Assembly (NCBI RefSeq): GCF_044005705.1
Contig: NZ_JBIPKE010000019.1
Location: forward strand, 434,001-498,000
DNA from: Marinoscillum luteum
Lineage (GTDB): Bacteria; Bacteroidota; Bacteroidia; Cytophagales; Cyclobacteriaceae
Direction of reading: 5' to 3'
DNA length: 64,000 bases
Shown here: in pieces, positions 1 to 8,461 of the stretch
Position numbering within the stretch: position 1 is the first letter of the stretch
Layout of the letters: each line of letters begins with the position of its first letter
Translations under genes and position numbers: made by a program
The notes under the pieces: generated by a model
Database searches by the model: none
The model's input: only the letters and a program-made list of their open reading frames with translations
Told to the model about the DNA's origin: nothing

Positions 1-298
1 CCATTTTGGAAGTGAACCGCTCGTCATGCAAAAATAGTTTCTTATCGGGAAATAGTTTCTTAAATCTGTTCACCGCAGCTTCCACGAGGGGTGTGGCATT
101 GGTTGGCTGGCCGTCGGTATTTTTAGGCATCCCCATCACCACCTCAGACACTTCCTCCTTTTCAAAATAGGCTTTCAGGAAATCCATGAGGTCGTGGGAA
201 CGGACAGTTTCCAGCGGAGTGGCGATGATTCCCAATGGATCAGTGACGGCTATTCCGGTACGCTTGGCACCATAGTCTAAGGCCAGAATCCGAGGCAT
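1..298 (-). CDS. ruvX: RuvX/YqgF Holliday junction resolvase homologue, partial
   Basis: The 3' part runs off the left edge, so only the first 99 residues are seen. They begin MPRILALDYGAKRTGIAVTD, the RNase H-like first strand with its metal-binding Asp, and contain GMPKNTDG and the late motif DERFTS. These are family hallmarks of RuvX, a pre-16S rRNA 5'-end nuclease and putative Holliday junction resolvase in the cytoplasm. The start codon overlaps the stop codon of the upstream hemerythrin-type gene (TAATG), so the two genes are translationally coupled on the minus strand. Identification is firm; the missing C-terminal part cannot be judged. Confidence 0.95.
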   Translation of the reverse strand, partial: MPRILALDYGAKRTGIAVTDPLGIIATPLETVRSHDLMDFLKAYFEKEEVSEVVMGMPKNTDGQPTNATPLVEAAVNRFKKLFPDKKLFLHDERFTSKM

Positions 299-1014
299 TA
301 ATTAAGTGGGGTAAGATTATTGACTTTTTCGCGCACTACAGCCTCCAAAGCCACTGCACGGGGGAAGAGTATTTTATTCTCGATTTCGGCATGATACCAC
401 ATCTCCCGATCGAAGGCCTTGATCTCCTGAGCAATGACCCGCCAGTGCAGATCACTCATATCAGCCTCTTCCACCAGATTGCGGATACCAGCCAGTTCAT
501 CTTCTTCGCAATGGTCAGTGTGAATCTGCTTCAGCGAGAGTTTGCGGTGCCTCCAAAGCGCAATCTGAGGGTTTGAAACTTCTCCTTTTTGAATCTTTAG
601 GAGCAAATTGATATAAGAGAAAAGGGTGTCCTCCTCCTCATATATGTGATTGATAAACTCCTCTACAAACTCCGGAAAGATCAGCTTGAGGTCATTCAAC
701 GTCTCATATTGATGAACCAGATTAGCGATATAAGGCAATTTCTCCTTAATAAAGAGGTGGTGGGCATATTTCAGGTATTCAATGACGATTTCCAAAGGAT
801 ATTTACCCAGCTCCTGAAAGGAAAACCGATGTGACCGGTCAAATAAATAGAAAGCTTTGAGCACCTGACCTTTCTGCAAACCCATCTGACCGCATACCTC
901 TCTGAGCGTACGGTCAGGGTGGCGATAGAAGTCTATCCCCAGGTAACTTAGTGCCCGGGCGTAGATGTAATTTTCATCTACTAGTGATCGTATGGTCAAA
1001 TCAAATACTCTCAT
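298..1014 (-). CDS. Hemerythrin-like (RIC/YtfE/ScdA-type) di-iron protein
   Basis: 238 residues. Candidate di-iron ligands are spaced as in the RIC family: His85/His86, His123 with Glu127 (HIYEEED), His165/His168 (HTDHCEE), and His208 with Glu212 (HAEIENK). Known RIC proteins (YtfE, ScdA) help repair iron-sulfur clusters after nitrosative or oxidative stress. Residues 14-48 resemble the ScdA N-terminal domain (GIDFYRHPDRTLREVCGQMG), but the paired cysteines usually found after GIDF are replaced by Tyr-Arg. The stop overlaps the ruvX start by one base. Assignment to the hemerythrin superfamily is strong; a repair role is an inference from the family, and the absent cysteines may change it. Confidence 0.8.
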   Translation of the reverse strand: MRVFDLTIRSLVDENYIYARALSYLGIDFYRHPDRTLREVCGQMGLQKGQVLKAFYLFDRSHRFSFQELGKYPLEIVIEYLKYAHHLFIKEKLPYIANLVHQYETLNDLKLIFPEFVEEFINHIYEEEDTLFSYINLLLKIQKGEVSNPQIALWRHRKLSLKQIHTDHCEEDELAGIRNLVEEADMSDLHWRVIAQEIKAFDREMWYHAEIENKILFPRAVALEAVVREKVNNLTPLN

Positions 1015-1091
1015 CCACCCTCAAAGATACCAATATGATTGAAAACGATGGGTTGATTTTGGTCAGAAACGTTTTTGATCATCCGCACGTT

Positions 1092-1099
1092 TAATTTTG
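1092..1099 (+). promoter_or_regulatory. Bacteroidota -7 promoter box for the S41 protease gene
   Basis: TAATTTTG matches the Bacteroidota -7 consensus TAnnTTTG exactly and lies 46 bases before the TTG start at 1146. No good -33 TTTG was found at the usual 19-21 base spacing. Confidence 0.5.
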
Positions 1100-1145
1100 A
1101 CCTCATAAGGCTGTAATTTTAAACGCACAATAAATTCTGAATCCA

Positions 1146-2774
1146 TTGGAGACTCCAAAAAATAGTAAAAGCGCCATCAGACTTCCTTTATACATCGCCC
1201 TGGGAATTGCCCTGGGAATTTTCATCGGAGCTAATATGGCGGAAGGCAATGGCCCTGCTGACAGCTTGTACGAAAGCATTTACAAGTTTAGGCAGGTGAT
1301 CACCCACATTCAGAATGACTATGTGGATGAAGTAAATACTGAGGAGCTGGCCGAAACAGCCATTACTGAGATGCTGGAGAAGCTAGATCCACACTCAGTC
1401 TATATTCCTGCTAAGGAGCTGGAAATCTCCCAGTCTCAGCTGGAAGGAAACTTTGAAGGCATCGGCATTGAGTTCAATATTTTCAAAGACACCATACATG
1501 TGGTGAGTCCACTCAGCGGTGGTCCTTCTGAGCGCCTGGGCATTATGCCAGGTGACAAAATCATTAAGGTAGACGACAAAACTGTGGCTGGCACAGGCAT
1601 TAACAACCGGGGAGTAATAGACCTGCTCCGTGGAGAGCGCGGTTCTAAAGTGAAGGTGGAAATCCTGCGAAAAGGAAATAGTGACTTACTGGAGTACATG
1701 ATTGTGAGGGATGTGATTCCTCAGTACTCAGTGGATGTGTCTTATATGGTAGATGATGAAATTGGCTACATCAAAGTGAGTCGTTTTGCAGCTACTACCT
1801 TCATGGAATTCAAAGAAGCCATGAATAAACTCAGTCAGGCTGGCATGCAGCGATTGATTCTGGATCTGACAGGCAACCCGGGTGGCTATATGGATCCGGC
1901 TATTAAGATTGCGGATGAGTTGCTGGCGGGTACTCAGATGATCGTCTACACCAAAGGCAAAGATCCACGCCACGATGCAGAGTACTTTTCTAAAACCAAA
2001 GGCGATTTTGAATCTGGCTCGGTCATCGTGCTCATTGATGAAGGCTCTGCTTCGGCTTCCGAGATTGTGTCAGGCGCCCTTCAGGATCATGACCGGGCAC
2101 TCATAGTAGGCAGAAGATCTTTTGGAAAAGGGCTGGTGCAGATGCCCATCCAACTGAAAGATGGTTCAGCCCTTCGCCTGACCATCTCCAGATACTACAC
2201 GCCAAGTGGTCGCTCCATTCAGAAACCTTACGATGGTTCACTCGAAGACTACCATCTGGAGTTTTATGAGCGTTTTCAAAATGGTGAAATCTATTCTCAG
2301 GACAGCATCAAGTTTGCGGACTCGCTGACTTACCAAACCGACAAGGGTCGCACGGTTTACGGAGGTGGTGGCATCATGCCCGATTATTTTGTACCGCTGG
2401 ACACCTCTGCCAACAGTAGCTATATGACCAGACTGTTCAACACCAACAGCATCGCAGAGTTTAGCCTGATCTATGCTGATGAAAACCGATCAAGACTGGA
2501 AAAGATGTCACTGGCAGACTTTAAGTCTTCTTTCCGAATGACAGATAAAATCTGGGCTGACCTGCAAAACACAGGCACTCAAAATGGCGTGAAGTTCAAC
2601 TCAAAAGAATTCGAAAAGTCTAAACAACTGCTGGAAATTTATACCAAAGCTTTCATTGCCAGAAACATCTGGAAAAACGATGGCTTCTACCCCATCTTCA
2701 ATGAGCAGAATGAGGTATTCCAGAAAGCACTAACCCTAATAGATGAAGCCAACAAGTTGGCAGAAAACCAATAA
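1146..2774 (+). CDS. C-terminal processing peptidase, S41 family (CtpA/Prc type)
   Basis: 542 residues. An N-terminal signal anchor (residues 12-30) is followed by a PDZ domain (about 100-190) and the S41 catalytic core. The catalytic dyad is Ser303 in GSASASEI and Lys328 in FGKGLVQ, 25 residues apart as in CtpA enzymes. These periplasmic proteases trim C-termini or degrade tailed envelope proteins. The start is TTG: an in-frame stop lies 13 bases upstream (1131-1133) and no ATG occurs between. The C-terminal extension after residue 400 is typical of Bacteroidota members. It is followed after 12 bases by homogentisate dioxygenase, but no functional link is known. Confidence 0.93.
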   Translation: METPKNSKSAIRLPLYIALGIALGIFIGANMAEGNGPADSLYESIYKFRQVITHIQNDYVDEVNTEELAETAITEMLEKLDPHSVYIPAKELEISQSQLEGNFEGIGIEFNIFKDTIHVVSPLSGGPSERLGIMPGDKIIKVDDKTVAGTGINNRGVIDLLRGERGSKVKVEILRKGNSDLLEYMIVRDVIPQYSVDVSYMVDDEIGYIKVSRFAATTFMEFKEAMNKLSQAGMQRLILDLTGNPGGYMDPAIKIADELLAGTQMIVYTKGKDPRHDAEYFSKTKGDFESGSVIVLIDEGSASASEIVSGALQDHDRALIVGRRSFGKGLVQMPIQLKDGSALRLTISRYYTPSGRSIQKPYDGSLEDYHLEFYERFQNGEIYSQDSIKFADSLTYQTDKGRTVYGGGGIMPDYFVPLDTSANSSYMTRLFNTNSIAEFSLIYADENRSRLEKMSLADFKSSFRMTDKIWADLQNTGTQNGVKFNSKEFEKSKQLLEIYTKAFIARNIWKNDGFYPIFNEQNEVFQKALTLIDEANKLAENQ

Positions 2775-2786
2775 CCCCCAAACAAC

Positions 2787-3947
2787 ATGACCTTTTATCA
2801 TCGACTCGGAGAGATACCCCCAAAGAGACATACCCAGTTTAGACAGCCCGACGGAAGTCTTTACGCGGAAGAACTGGTCTCCTCCAGAGGATTTTCCGGT
2901 ATCTATTCCAATCTTTATCACATTACACCCCCTACCAGGATCAAAGCTGTGAAACAGTCGATCCCGTACGACACCAAAATCGTCAAAGAACACGGCCTGA
3001 AGCAAACACACCTGAAAACCAGTGGTGTGGGAGAAACGGGGGAGGACTACCTCGGAGCCCGCGAAGTGGTGCTTATGAATAGTGATGTGAAAATGGCATT
3101 GTGCAACCCCAGGAGCCGAAGCATGGACTACTACTATAAGAATGCAGAGGCCGACGAGGTAGTATTTATCCATGATGGAAATGGATACCTCCTCTCACAG
3201 TTTGGCAAGCTACGTGTGAAACAAGGAGATTATGTGGTGATCCCGCGAACGACTATTTACAAATTTGAATGGGACGAAGGTCCGTTGAGGTTGCTCGTTA
3301 TTGAGTCCGCCTCTCCGGTGGAAACGGTCAAGCGATACCGAAACGAGCTGGGTCAGTTGATGGAACACTCTCCTTATTGTGAGCGTGATATCAGGCCGCC
3401 AAGCGAACTGATTACCGAAAAGGAAAGGGGAAGTTTTCTGATGAAAATCAAGAAAGACGGCATGCTCCATCAATACGAATATGATCAGTCTCCATTCGAT
3501 TTGGTAGGCTGGGATGGCTATCTGTTTCCTTATGCCCTTTCGATCCATGATTTTGAACCCATTACCGGGCGCATCCATCAACCACCGCCAGCCCATCAGA
3601 CCTTTCAGAGCCAGGGTTATGTCATTTGCTCCTTTGTTCCCCGATTGTTCGATTATCATCCGCTGGCCATACCGGCTCCTTATAATCATTCCAACATCGA
3701 TAGTGATGAGGTACTGTACTATGTAGATGGGGATTTTATGAGCCGAAAAGGAATAGACAGAGGCTCCTTCACACTGCACCCCGGAGGTTTACCTCACGGT
3801 CCACACCCCGGTACTGTGGAGAAAAGTATTGGTGCCAAGGAGACCAAAGAGCTCGCCGTAATGCTGGACACCTTCAGGCCACTCTATGTGACCGAAGAGG
3901 GAATGAAGTATGTGGATGAAAAATACCCCATGAGCTGGACGGAGTAA
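2787..3947 (+). CDS. hmgA: Homogentisate 1,2-dioxygenase
   Basis: 386 residues. It opens the homogentisate ring to maleylacetoacetate in tyrosine and phenylalanine breakdown (cytoplasm, Fe(II)). The N-terminus (YHRLGEIPPKRHTQFR), the phrase SSRGFSGIYSNLYH and the C-terminal cupin with HSNIDSDEVLYY and HPGGLPHGPHPG are family landmarks; His and Glu in the last two supply the iron site. The length is that of the shorter bacterial form, not the roughly 440-residue human type. A strong terminator follows directly. No other tyrosine-degradation gene is visible nearby. Confidence 0.93.
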   Translation: MTFYHRLGEIPPKRHTQFRQPDGSLYAEELVSSRGFSGIYSNLYHITPPTRIKAVKQSIPYDTKIVKEHGLKQTHLKTSGVGETGEDYLGAREVVLMNSDVKMALCNPRSRSMDYYYKNAEADEVVFIHDGNGYLLSQFGKLRVKQGDYVVIPRTTIYKFEWDEGPLRLLVIESASPVETVKRYRNELGQLMEHSPYCERDIRPPSELITEKERGSFLMKIKKDGMLHQYEYDQSPFDLVGWDGYLFPYALSIHDFEPITGRIHQPPPAHQTFQSQGYVICSFVPRLFDYHPLAIPAPYNHSNIDSDEVLYYVDGDFMSRKGIDRGSFTLHPGGLPHGPHPGTVEKSIGAKETKELAVMLDTFRPLYVTEEGMKYVDEKYPMSWTE

Positions 3948-3970
3948 GCTTTTATAAAAAGTGAAAACCA

Positions 3971-4013
3971 AATGAACAGTGGTGACGTTATTCATCACTG
4001 TTCATTGTTTTTT
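3971..4013 (+). terminator. Intrinsic terminator of hmgA
   Basis: A 15-base stem (AATGAACAGTGGTGA pairing with TCATCACTGTTCATT, one G-T wobble), a 6-base loop, then GTTTTTT. It ends on the base before the ATG of the next gene. An in-frame ATG at 3972 falls inside the stem, so 4014 is the better start for that gene. Confidence 0.88.
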
Positions 4014-5141
4014 ATGCCCAAAACAAAACGTGTGTTGTTAAAATTCTCAGCCTTTCTTTTGGGCGCCATCCTTCTCTTTTTCCTATCCGTTATGGCTTTC
4101 ATTCATTTTGCGCCTCAGTTTGGTGCTAAACCCTCCGGCGAACATCTGGAGAAAATTGCTCAGTCTCCTAACTACGACAGCAAGCAGTTTATCAACCTGA
4201 TAGAAACCAAAATGGATAACAGCCTGAGCAATATGTGGGGGATGATCAAAGAGTATGCATCGGCCAAAAACACTGCTCCCTCAGCCACCATCGAAACTCA
4301 ATTTGGCAAGGAAAATAAATCAACATCGGACACCACCGTGAGGGTCACCTGGTTTGGTCACTCAGCTATATTATTGGAGATCGGGGGCAAGCGCATCTTT
4401 CTGGACCCCATGCTGGGGCCAGCAGCCTCTCCGGTTCCTTTCTTTGCCAAACGGTTCAAAAATAAACCCGCCTTTGACCTGAAAAAGCTCGGGGAGCTGG
4501 ACGCAGTAATTTTTTCTCACGATCACTATGACCACTTAGATTATCCTACCATAAAGGCTATTCAGGATCAGGTGGGCCATTTCTACACCCCCCTTGGATT
4601 AGGCGCTCATCTGCAGGCGTGGGGCGTTCCCAAAAATAAAATCACGGAACTGGATTGGTGGCAAAGCGCCCAACTGGATAACCTCACCTTTGTGGCAACT
4701 CCTGCCCGTCACTTTTCCGGTCGTGGCACCGGAGATACCAACAAAACGTTGTGGGCCTCCTGGGTCATTCAGGGTCCAGAAAACAATATCTACTTCAGTG
4801 GTGACAGTGGCTATGGGCCTCATTTTAAGGAAATAGGAGAAAAATACGGTCCGTTTGACTTTGCCATGATGGAGTGCGGGCAGTATAACGAACGCTGGAA
4901 AGCCATCCACATGATGCCTGAGCAAACGATTCAGGCGAGCCTGGATCTTGGGGGCAAGGCTGTTATGCCCATCCACTGGGGAGCCTTCACGCTGGCACCT
5001 CATGAATGGCATGAGCCCGCCGAGCGTGTGTTGAAAGCAGCACAAGATGCTGGCGTCAACCTGATCACCCCACGAATTGGTGACAGCTTCACCCTGGGAG
5101 AGACCCTGCCGCAAACCACGTGGTGGCAGGAAGTGCAGTAG
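4014..5141 (+). CDS. Membrane-anchored MBL-fold hydrolase, NAPE-PLD/UlaG-like
   Basis: 375 residues from the chosen ATG. An N-terminal transmembrane anchor (about 8-34) precedes a metallo-beta-lactamase fold: TWFGHSAILLEI, the metal motif SHDHYDHLD (His169, His171, Asp173, His174), GTGDTNKTLWASWV, YFSGDSGYG with a metal Asp, and MPIHWGAF with the last His. This arrangement is found in the NAPE-PLD/RomA-like group, many of which act on phospholipids or phosphodiesters; the substrate here is unknown. An upstream in-frame ATG at 3972 is rejected because it lies inside the hmgA terminator. The stop codon abuts that of the convergent glycogen synthase with no spacing. Confidence 0.85.
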   Translation: MPKTKRVLLKFSAFLLGAILLFFLSVMAFIHFAPQFGAKPSGEHLEKIAQSPNYDSKQFINLIETKMDNSLSNMWGMIKEYASAKNTAPSATIETQFGKENKSTSDTTVRVTWFGHSAILLEIGGKRIFLDPMLGPAASPVPFFAKRFKNKPAFDLKKLGELDAVIFSHDHYDHLDYPTIKAIQDQVGHFYTPLGLGAHLQAWGVPKNKITELDWWQSAQLDNLTFVATPARHFSGRGTGDTNKTLWASWVIQGPENNIYFSGDSGYGPHFKEIGEKYGPFDFAMMECGQYNERWKAIHMMPEQTIQASLDLGGKAVMPIHWGAFTLAPHEWHEPAERVLKAAQDAGVNLITPRIGDSFTLGETLPQTTWWQEVQ

Positions 5142-6992
5142 TTATTCTATTTCGAGCGCTCTCAGATAAGCCTGATCATAATAGCGAATGAGATTGGACC
5201 AGTCAAAAAGGGAAGAGGAACTCTCGGTTCTGTTTCGGAGATCAATCCTATCTCTTCTGCTCAGCCGCACATAGTTGTACATTTTATTGGCCAGGTTACC
5301 TGCTGCTTCGTCAAATGACTTTTTATTTCTTTTGACCAGGTAAATCCCGCGGCGATCATGGTCTGGCACGTTGTCCTGCACGTAATCCCCAAATCCCGCC
5401 AGGTCACTAGTGACTGTAGGGACTCCGGAAGCAATACACTCCAGCGGCGTGTAGCCCCAGGGCTCATAGTAGCTGGGGAATACACCAAGGTGACAGCCCC
5501 GCACAAACTGACCATACTCCATGGAAAACAGTGGGTTGGTGTAATTGATGAAATCCGGATGATAAACCACTTTCACCCTATCATACTCATTGTTAATCAG
5601 GTTGGAAGTGCGCAAGAAATTAAGAATCTCGTCATTGGCATCATCATGGAGATTGTGCGTAATGATGGGAGGTAAGGAAGTTGATTTCCAGGTCTGGAGC
5701 GTCCTTCTAAACCTCAATCTCCAGTAATCGTCCACAAACTCATTGAGTTCAGGAAGTTTGGTGTCTTTTCTACTCACTGCATCGAAAAGCAAACGCTCTC
5801 CTACCTGCTTCTTGATGGAATCTATCACATGTCTGAACTCTTCCAACAACGCTCTGCTCTCAAGGATATCCGGATTGATGCTATAATAGGGCCTTTTGGT
5901 GATGAAAAACATCACCACAGTGACATCAGACTTCTCTGTTTGCAGCCGGTGATTGAGACGCGCCAGGGCCTCCAGGGTAAGGTCATACCCCTTATTGAGA
6001 AATTCGTAGCGCCCTGAGGTAAAAAAGTAAAGCGTCTTATCCAGGTCAAAAGTGTAGTTGGAAAAGAAGTGAGTCATCGTGAACGAGTGAATCTTATTCT
6101 TGTTTTCCAGGTGCAGGTTCTGAAATTCATGCAGCGCTTCGAAGCGCTGATTGTTAATGCCATTCGGCAAAATCACATCGGGGTTTCTTCCGAGCAGCTG
6201 ACGGCATTCTGTAGCAGTGACTTCACTCACCGTACTGAAAACATGTGATCCATGGGCTGCAGCGCGCTCTATCATCACATTCGCTTCAATATTAAAATGC
6301 CGGGCCTCCTTTTGCCAATCCATGAAGGAGAGGTGATCATAAAACTGCGGATCATTCATGGCCAGGTACCTGCCCAAAAGTGTGGCATGGGTGGTAAAGA
6401 TGGTCTTCACGTTCACGCGATCTTTTCTCAGACCAGGGATGCCCGAAGCGGCCATCCATTCATGAAAGTGAGCGATAATTTGTTTATTGCTATCCTTGGT
6501 TTCCTCGGCCAGTTCTGTAAGAAAAAGCTTCACCAACTCACCAAAGGCCAGGACGTCATTCAGCAGATGATCATCGCTCGGTGTGGAAATCCCATGGTTT
6601 TCCCACAGTAAATATTTGATCTCTCCGAGCTTATGCATGACGCTCCCCAGATCAAAAAGGACCGCCTTGGGTCGGCCAGAAACCAACCAGACACCATAGT
6701 GCACACCATAGCCCTTTTCACGCATCCGACGCACCGCCCTTCCAATTGGGTCATTATTGAGTGGCTCTTCCGGCTCAAACTCAGCAGTTACATTGGCAGA
6801 CATGTAAGGGCCCAGCAGGCAGTAATTATTTCCCCACTTGGGGATCACAGTGGGCACCTTGGAGCGGATAACCGTATAAATACCCCCTACCTGATTGAGC
6901 ACTTCCCACGCTATCTCCAGTAGTAAGGTGTTGGAGGTATGGGTTTTTGTAAGTCGCTTTGCTTTCACCGTTGTTTTGCCCTGCTTAACCAT
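5142..6992 (-). CDS. Glycogen synthase of the eukaryotic GT3 type
   Basis: 616 residues. The N-terminus LLEIAWEVLNQVGGIYTVIR and the phrase YCLLGPYMS are characteristic of animal and yeast glycogen synthases, as is the late acidic motif YYEPWGYTPLECIASGVPTV (E-x7-E). The enzyme extends alpha-1,4-glucan from a nucleotide-glucose donor in the cytoplasm. GT3 enzymes occur in several Bacteroidota in place of the usual GT5 GlgA. It is shorter than the eukaryotic protein (about 700) and lacks the C-terminal phosphorylation tail. No other glycogen gene is adjacent. The start ATG is the first in frame. Confidence 0.92.
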   Translation of the reverse strand: MVKQGKTTVKAKRLTKTHTSNTLLLEIAWEVLNQVGGIYTVIRSKVPTVIPKWGNNYCLLGPYMSANVTAEFEPEEPLNNDPIGRAVRRMREKGYGVHYGVWLVSGRPKAVLFDLGSVMHKLGEIKYLLWENHGISTPSDDHLLNDVLAFGELVKLFLTELAEETKDSNKQIIAHFHEWMAASGIPGLRKDRVNVKTIFTTHATLLGRYLAMNDPQFYDHLSFMDWQKEARHFNIEANVMIERAAAHGSHVFSTVSEVTATECRQLLGRNPDVILPNGINNQRFEALHEFQNLHLENKNKIHSFTMTHFFSNYTFDLDKTLYFFTSGRYEFLNKGYDLTLEALARLNHRLQTEKSDVTVVMFFITKRPYYSINPDILESRALLEEFRHVIDSIKKQVGERLLFDAVSRKDTKLPELNEFVDDYWRLRFRRTLQTWKSTSLPPIITHNLHDDANDEILNFLRTSNLINNEYDRVKVVYHPDFINYTNPLFSMEYGQFVRGCHLGVFPSYYEPWGYTPLECIASGVPTVTSDLAGFGDYVQDNVPDHDRRGIYLVKRNKKSFDEAAGNLANKMYNYVRLSRRDRIDLRNRTESSSSLFDWSNLIRYYDQAYLRALEIE

Positions 6993-7506
6993 ATGTTTGA
7001 ACGTTTCACTTTACTCTAAAGAAAAACAATTCTTGTGGCTTTTCTCATAACAGGGTCAGTATTTGGTGGTAAAATGTAACGATCCACAGAAAGGAGAGTA
7101 TTTTTTGAAAAGATGCAACCTTATTGGTCAAAACGTCATCAATACATTGAATGAAGTGGACTAAGCTCATAACGCTATTAATGATCATCTCGCTCCTCAC
7201 CTACCTGATGGAAATGGAAAGAAGACTGCGAGACATCATATCACCTCAGGTAGAGACCATTTCTCTACAGCTGGAAGCCCCCGTGACTCACCTACTGGCA
7301 GCCCAATAAATCCCACAATACCAGCCATAAGGCTCCATTTCAGCTTAAAAAGTCAAATCAGAACAATTTGTTTTCTCTTTTATTGAATGCTTTATATTAG
7401 TTTTCCGCAAATTTGATAGTCCGCCAACATATAAAATGTTTGAGGTTTTAATAATTTTCGGTTAGACAGAGCAGTTTAACTTTAAACATTCATCATATAA
7501 AGCATT
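6993..7506. other. Intergenic stretch holding only one tiny ORF
   Basis: About 515 bases between the divergent GT3 synthase and the 7507 gene. Apart from a possible 52-codon ORF (7151-7309) I see no RNA gene, strong hairpin or perfect -7 box. It must hold the promoters of the two flanking genes. Base composition is AT-rich, especially 7370-7500. Confidence 0.5.
7151..7309 (+). CDS. Small hydrophobic hypothetical protein (52 aa)
   Basis: ATG to TAA with no internal stop, giving 52 residues. The first half (KLITLLMIISLLTYLMEME) looks like a single membrane segment; the second half is amphipathic (ISPQVETISLQLEAPVTHLL). I do not recognise it. It stands alone in a long intergenic region. Short length and the lack of a clear promoter make a chance ORF possible; the sharp hydrophobic start followed by a charged RRLRD turn is what favours a real membrane peptide. 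Confidence 0.35.
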   Translation: MKWTKLITLLMIISLLTYLMEMERRLRDIISPQVETISLQLEAPVTHLLAAQ

Positions 7507-8409
7507 ATGAAAACTAACGATTCCTATTTGTCCTTTCTTGATATCTGGCATGTAGCCATGTGGTACCTCTTTCTGGTAGCTATTGGCCTCACCATTGTTT
7601 TTGTCATCAGGTATTGGATCAAATATTCCTTTGCTGGCACGCTCAAAGAAAAATTTGATGTGGCCAGTCAGCATGAGATCAAAAGTTACCTCCGGGCCAA
7701 TTATGTGTTAGCCGCCGGTATTTTTTTCTTTCTCAACACAGTATATGATGAAACGGTAGTTCTCAGCCCTGTCTGGTTTTTCATCAGGATTTTTGTCTCA
7801 TTTTGCATAGGCACGCTCCATATCTACATCGCATACCTTATTTTCAAATACTACTACCCTGGCCCTCTGGAGAAAAAACTCAAAAAACTGAGGTATACAC
7901 CACGTATCAATCCGGGCACGGGTAATGAAATGAAACTTCTGAGCGAGGACGAAGAAGATACGTATCTGGATGAGGGAATGCAGGCCGAGGAAGATGCTTT
8001 CTCCGTGGACTACGATGTATGGATAGATCCGGAAACTCAGGAAACCAAGATTGAAAAATATCAGGGTCACCTAAGTGCGTTCGAATGTGACCGATGTGGT
8101 TTCCAGACCTTAAAACTGGTAAAAGAGGACATCCTGAAACCTGCCACTGATCACGAAGATGGCGAAATACAGAAGGAGTACGAATGCTCTTACTGTGGAC
8201 GGGTAAAAAGGAAAACGCAGAAACTCTCCAAGAATATTGACAAGGACTCTTTGGTGGCTAAGTCAACCACTCATGCCATTCCTAACATTGAGGCCATCAA
8301 AGTGGAGATCCATGACACAGACGGTCACACCAAAATGTTCGAGTTTCAAAATACGCAGCAGGCGAAGAAATTCCTGGAAGAATTTGATTTTTCGAAACTG
8401 CACGACTAA
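7507..8409 (+). CDS. Membrane protein with cytoplasmic zinc-ribbon-like domain, unknown function
   Basis: 300 residues. Three hydrophobic segments (about 17-37, 67-85, 92-112) are followed by an acidic linker (about 139-165). A C-terminal soluble part has two Cys pairs (FECDRCGFQT and YECSYCGRV), the pattern of a four-cysteine zinc ribbon. The extreme C-terminus (KMFEFQNTQQAKKFLEEFDF) looks like a small alpha/beta unit. I do not recognise a named family. It is monocistronic and ends at a strong terminator. A role in sensing or scaffolding at the inner membrane is only a guess. Confidence 0.75.
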   Translation: MKTNDSYLSFLDIWHVAMWYLFLVAIGLTIVFVIRYWIKYSFAGTLKEKFDVASQHEIKSYLRANYVLAAGIFFFLNTVYDETVVLSPVWFFIRIFVSFCIGTLHIYIAYLIFKYYYPGPLEKKLKKLRYTPRINPGTGNEMKLLSEDEEDTYLDEGMQAEEDAFSVDYDVWIDPETQETKIEKYQGHLSAFECDRCGFQTLKLVKEDILKPATDHEDGEIQKEYECSYCGRVKRKTQKLSKNIDKDSLVAKSTTHAIPNIEAIKVEIHDTDGHTKMFEFQNTQQAKKFLEEFDFSKLHD

Positions 8410-8423
8410 GGTCTTAGTCTGCT

Positions 8424-8461
8424 AAAAAAGGCGACCTGATGCTATCGGGTCACCTTTTTTT
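8424..8461. terminator. Bidirectional intrinsic terminator
   Basis: A6 run, stem GGCGACCTGAT / ATCGGGTCACC (one mismatch, one wobble), 3-base loop GCT, T7 run. It lies between the convergent 7507 gene and the EamA transporter, whose stop codon overlaps the T run. Confidence 0.85.

Noticed and set aside
3972..4013. Upstream ATG of the MBL-fold gene
   Set aside because: It lies in the stem of the hmgA terminator and adds 14 residues before a normal membrane anchor.
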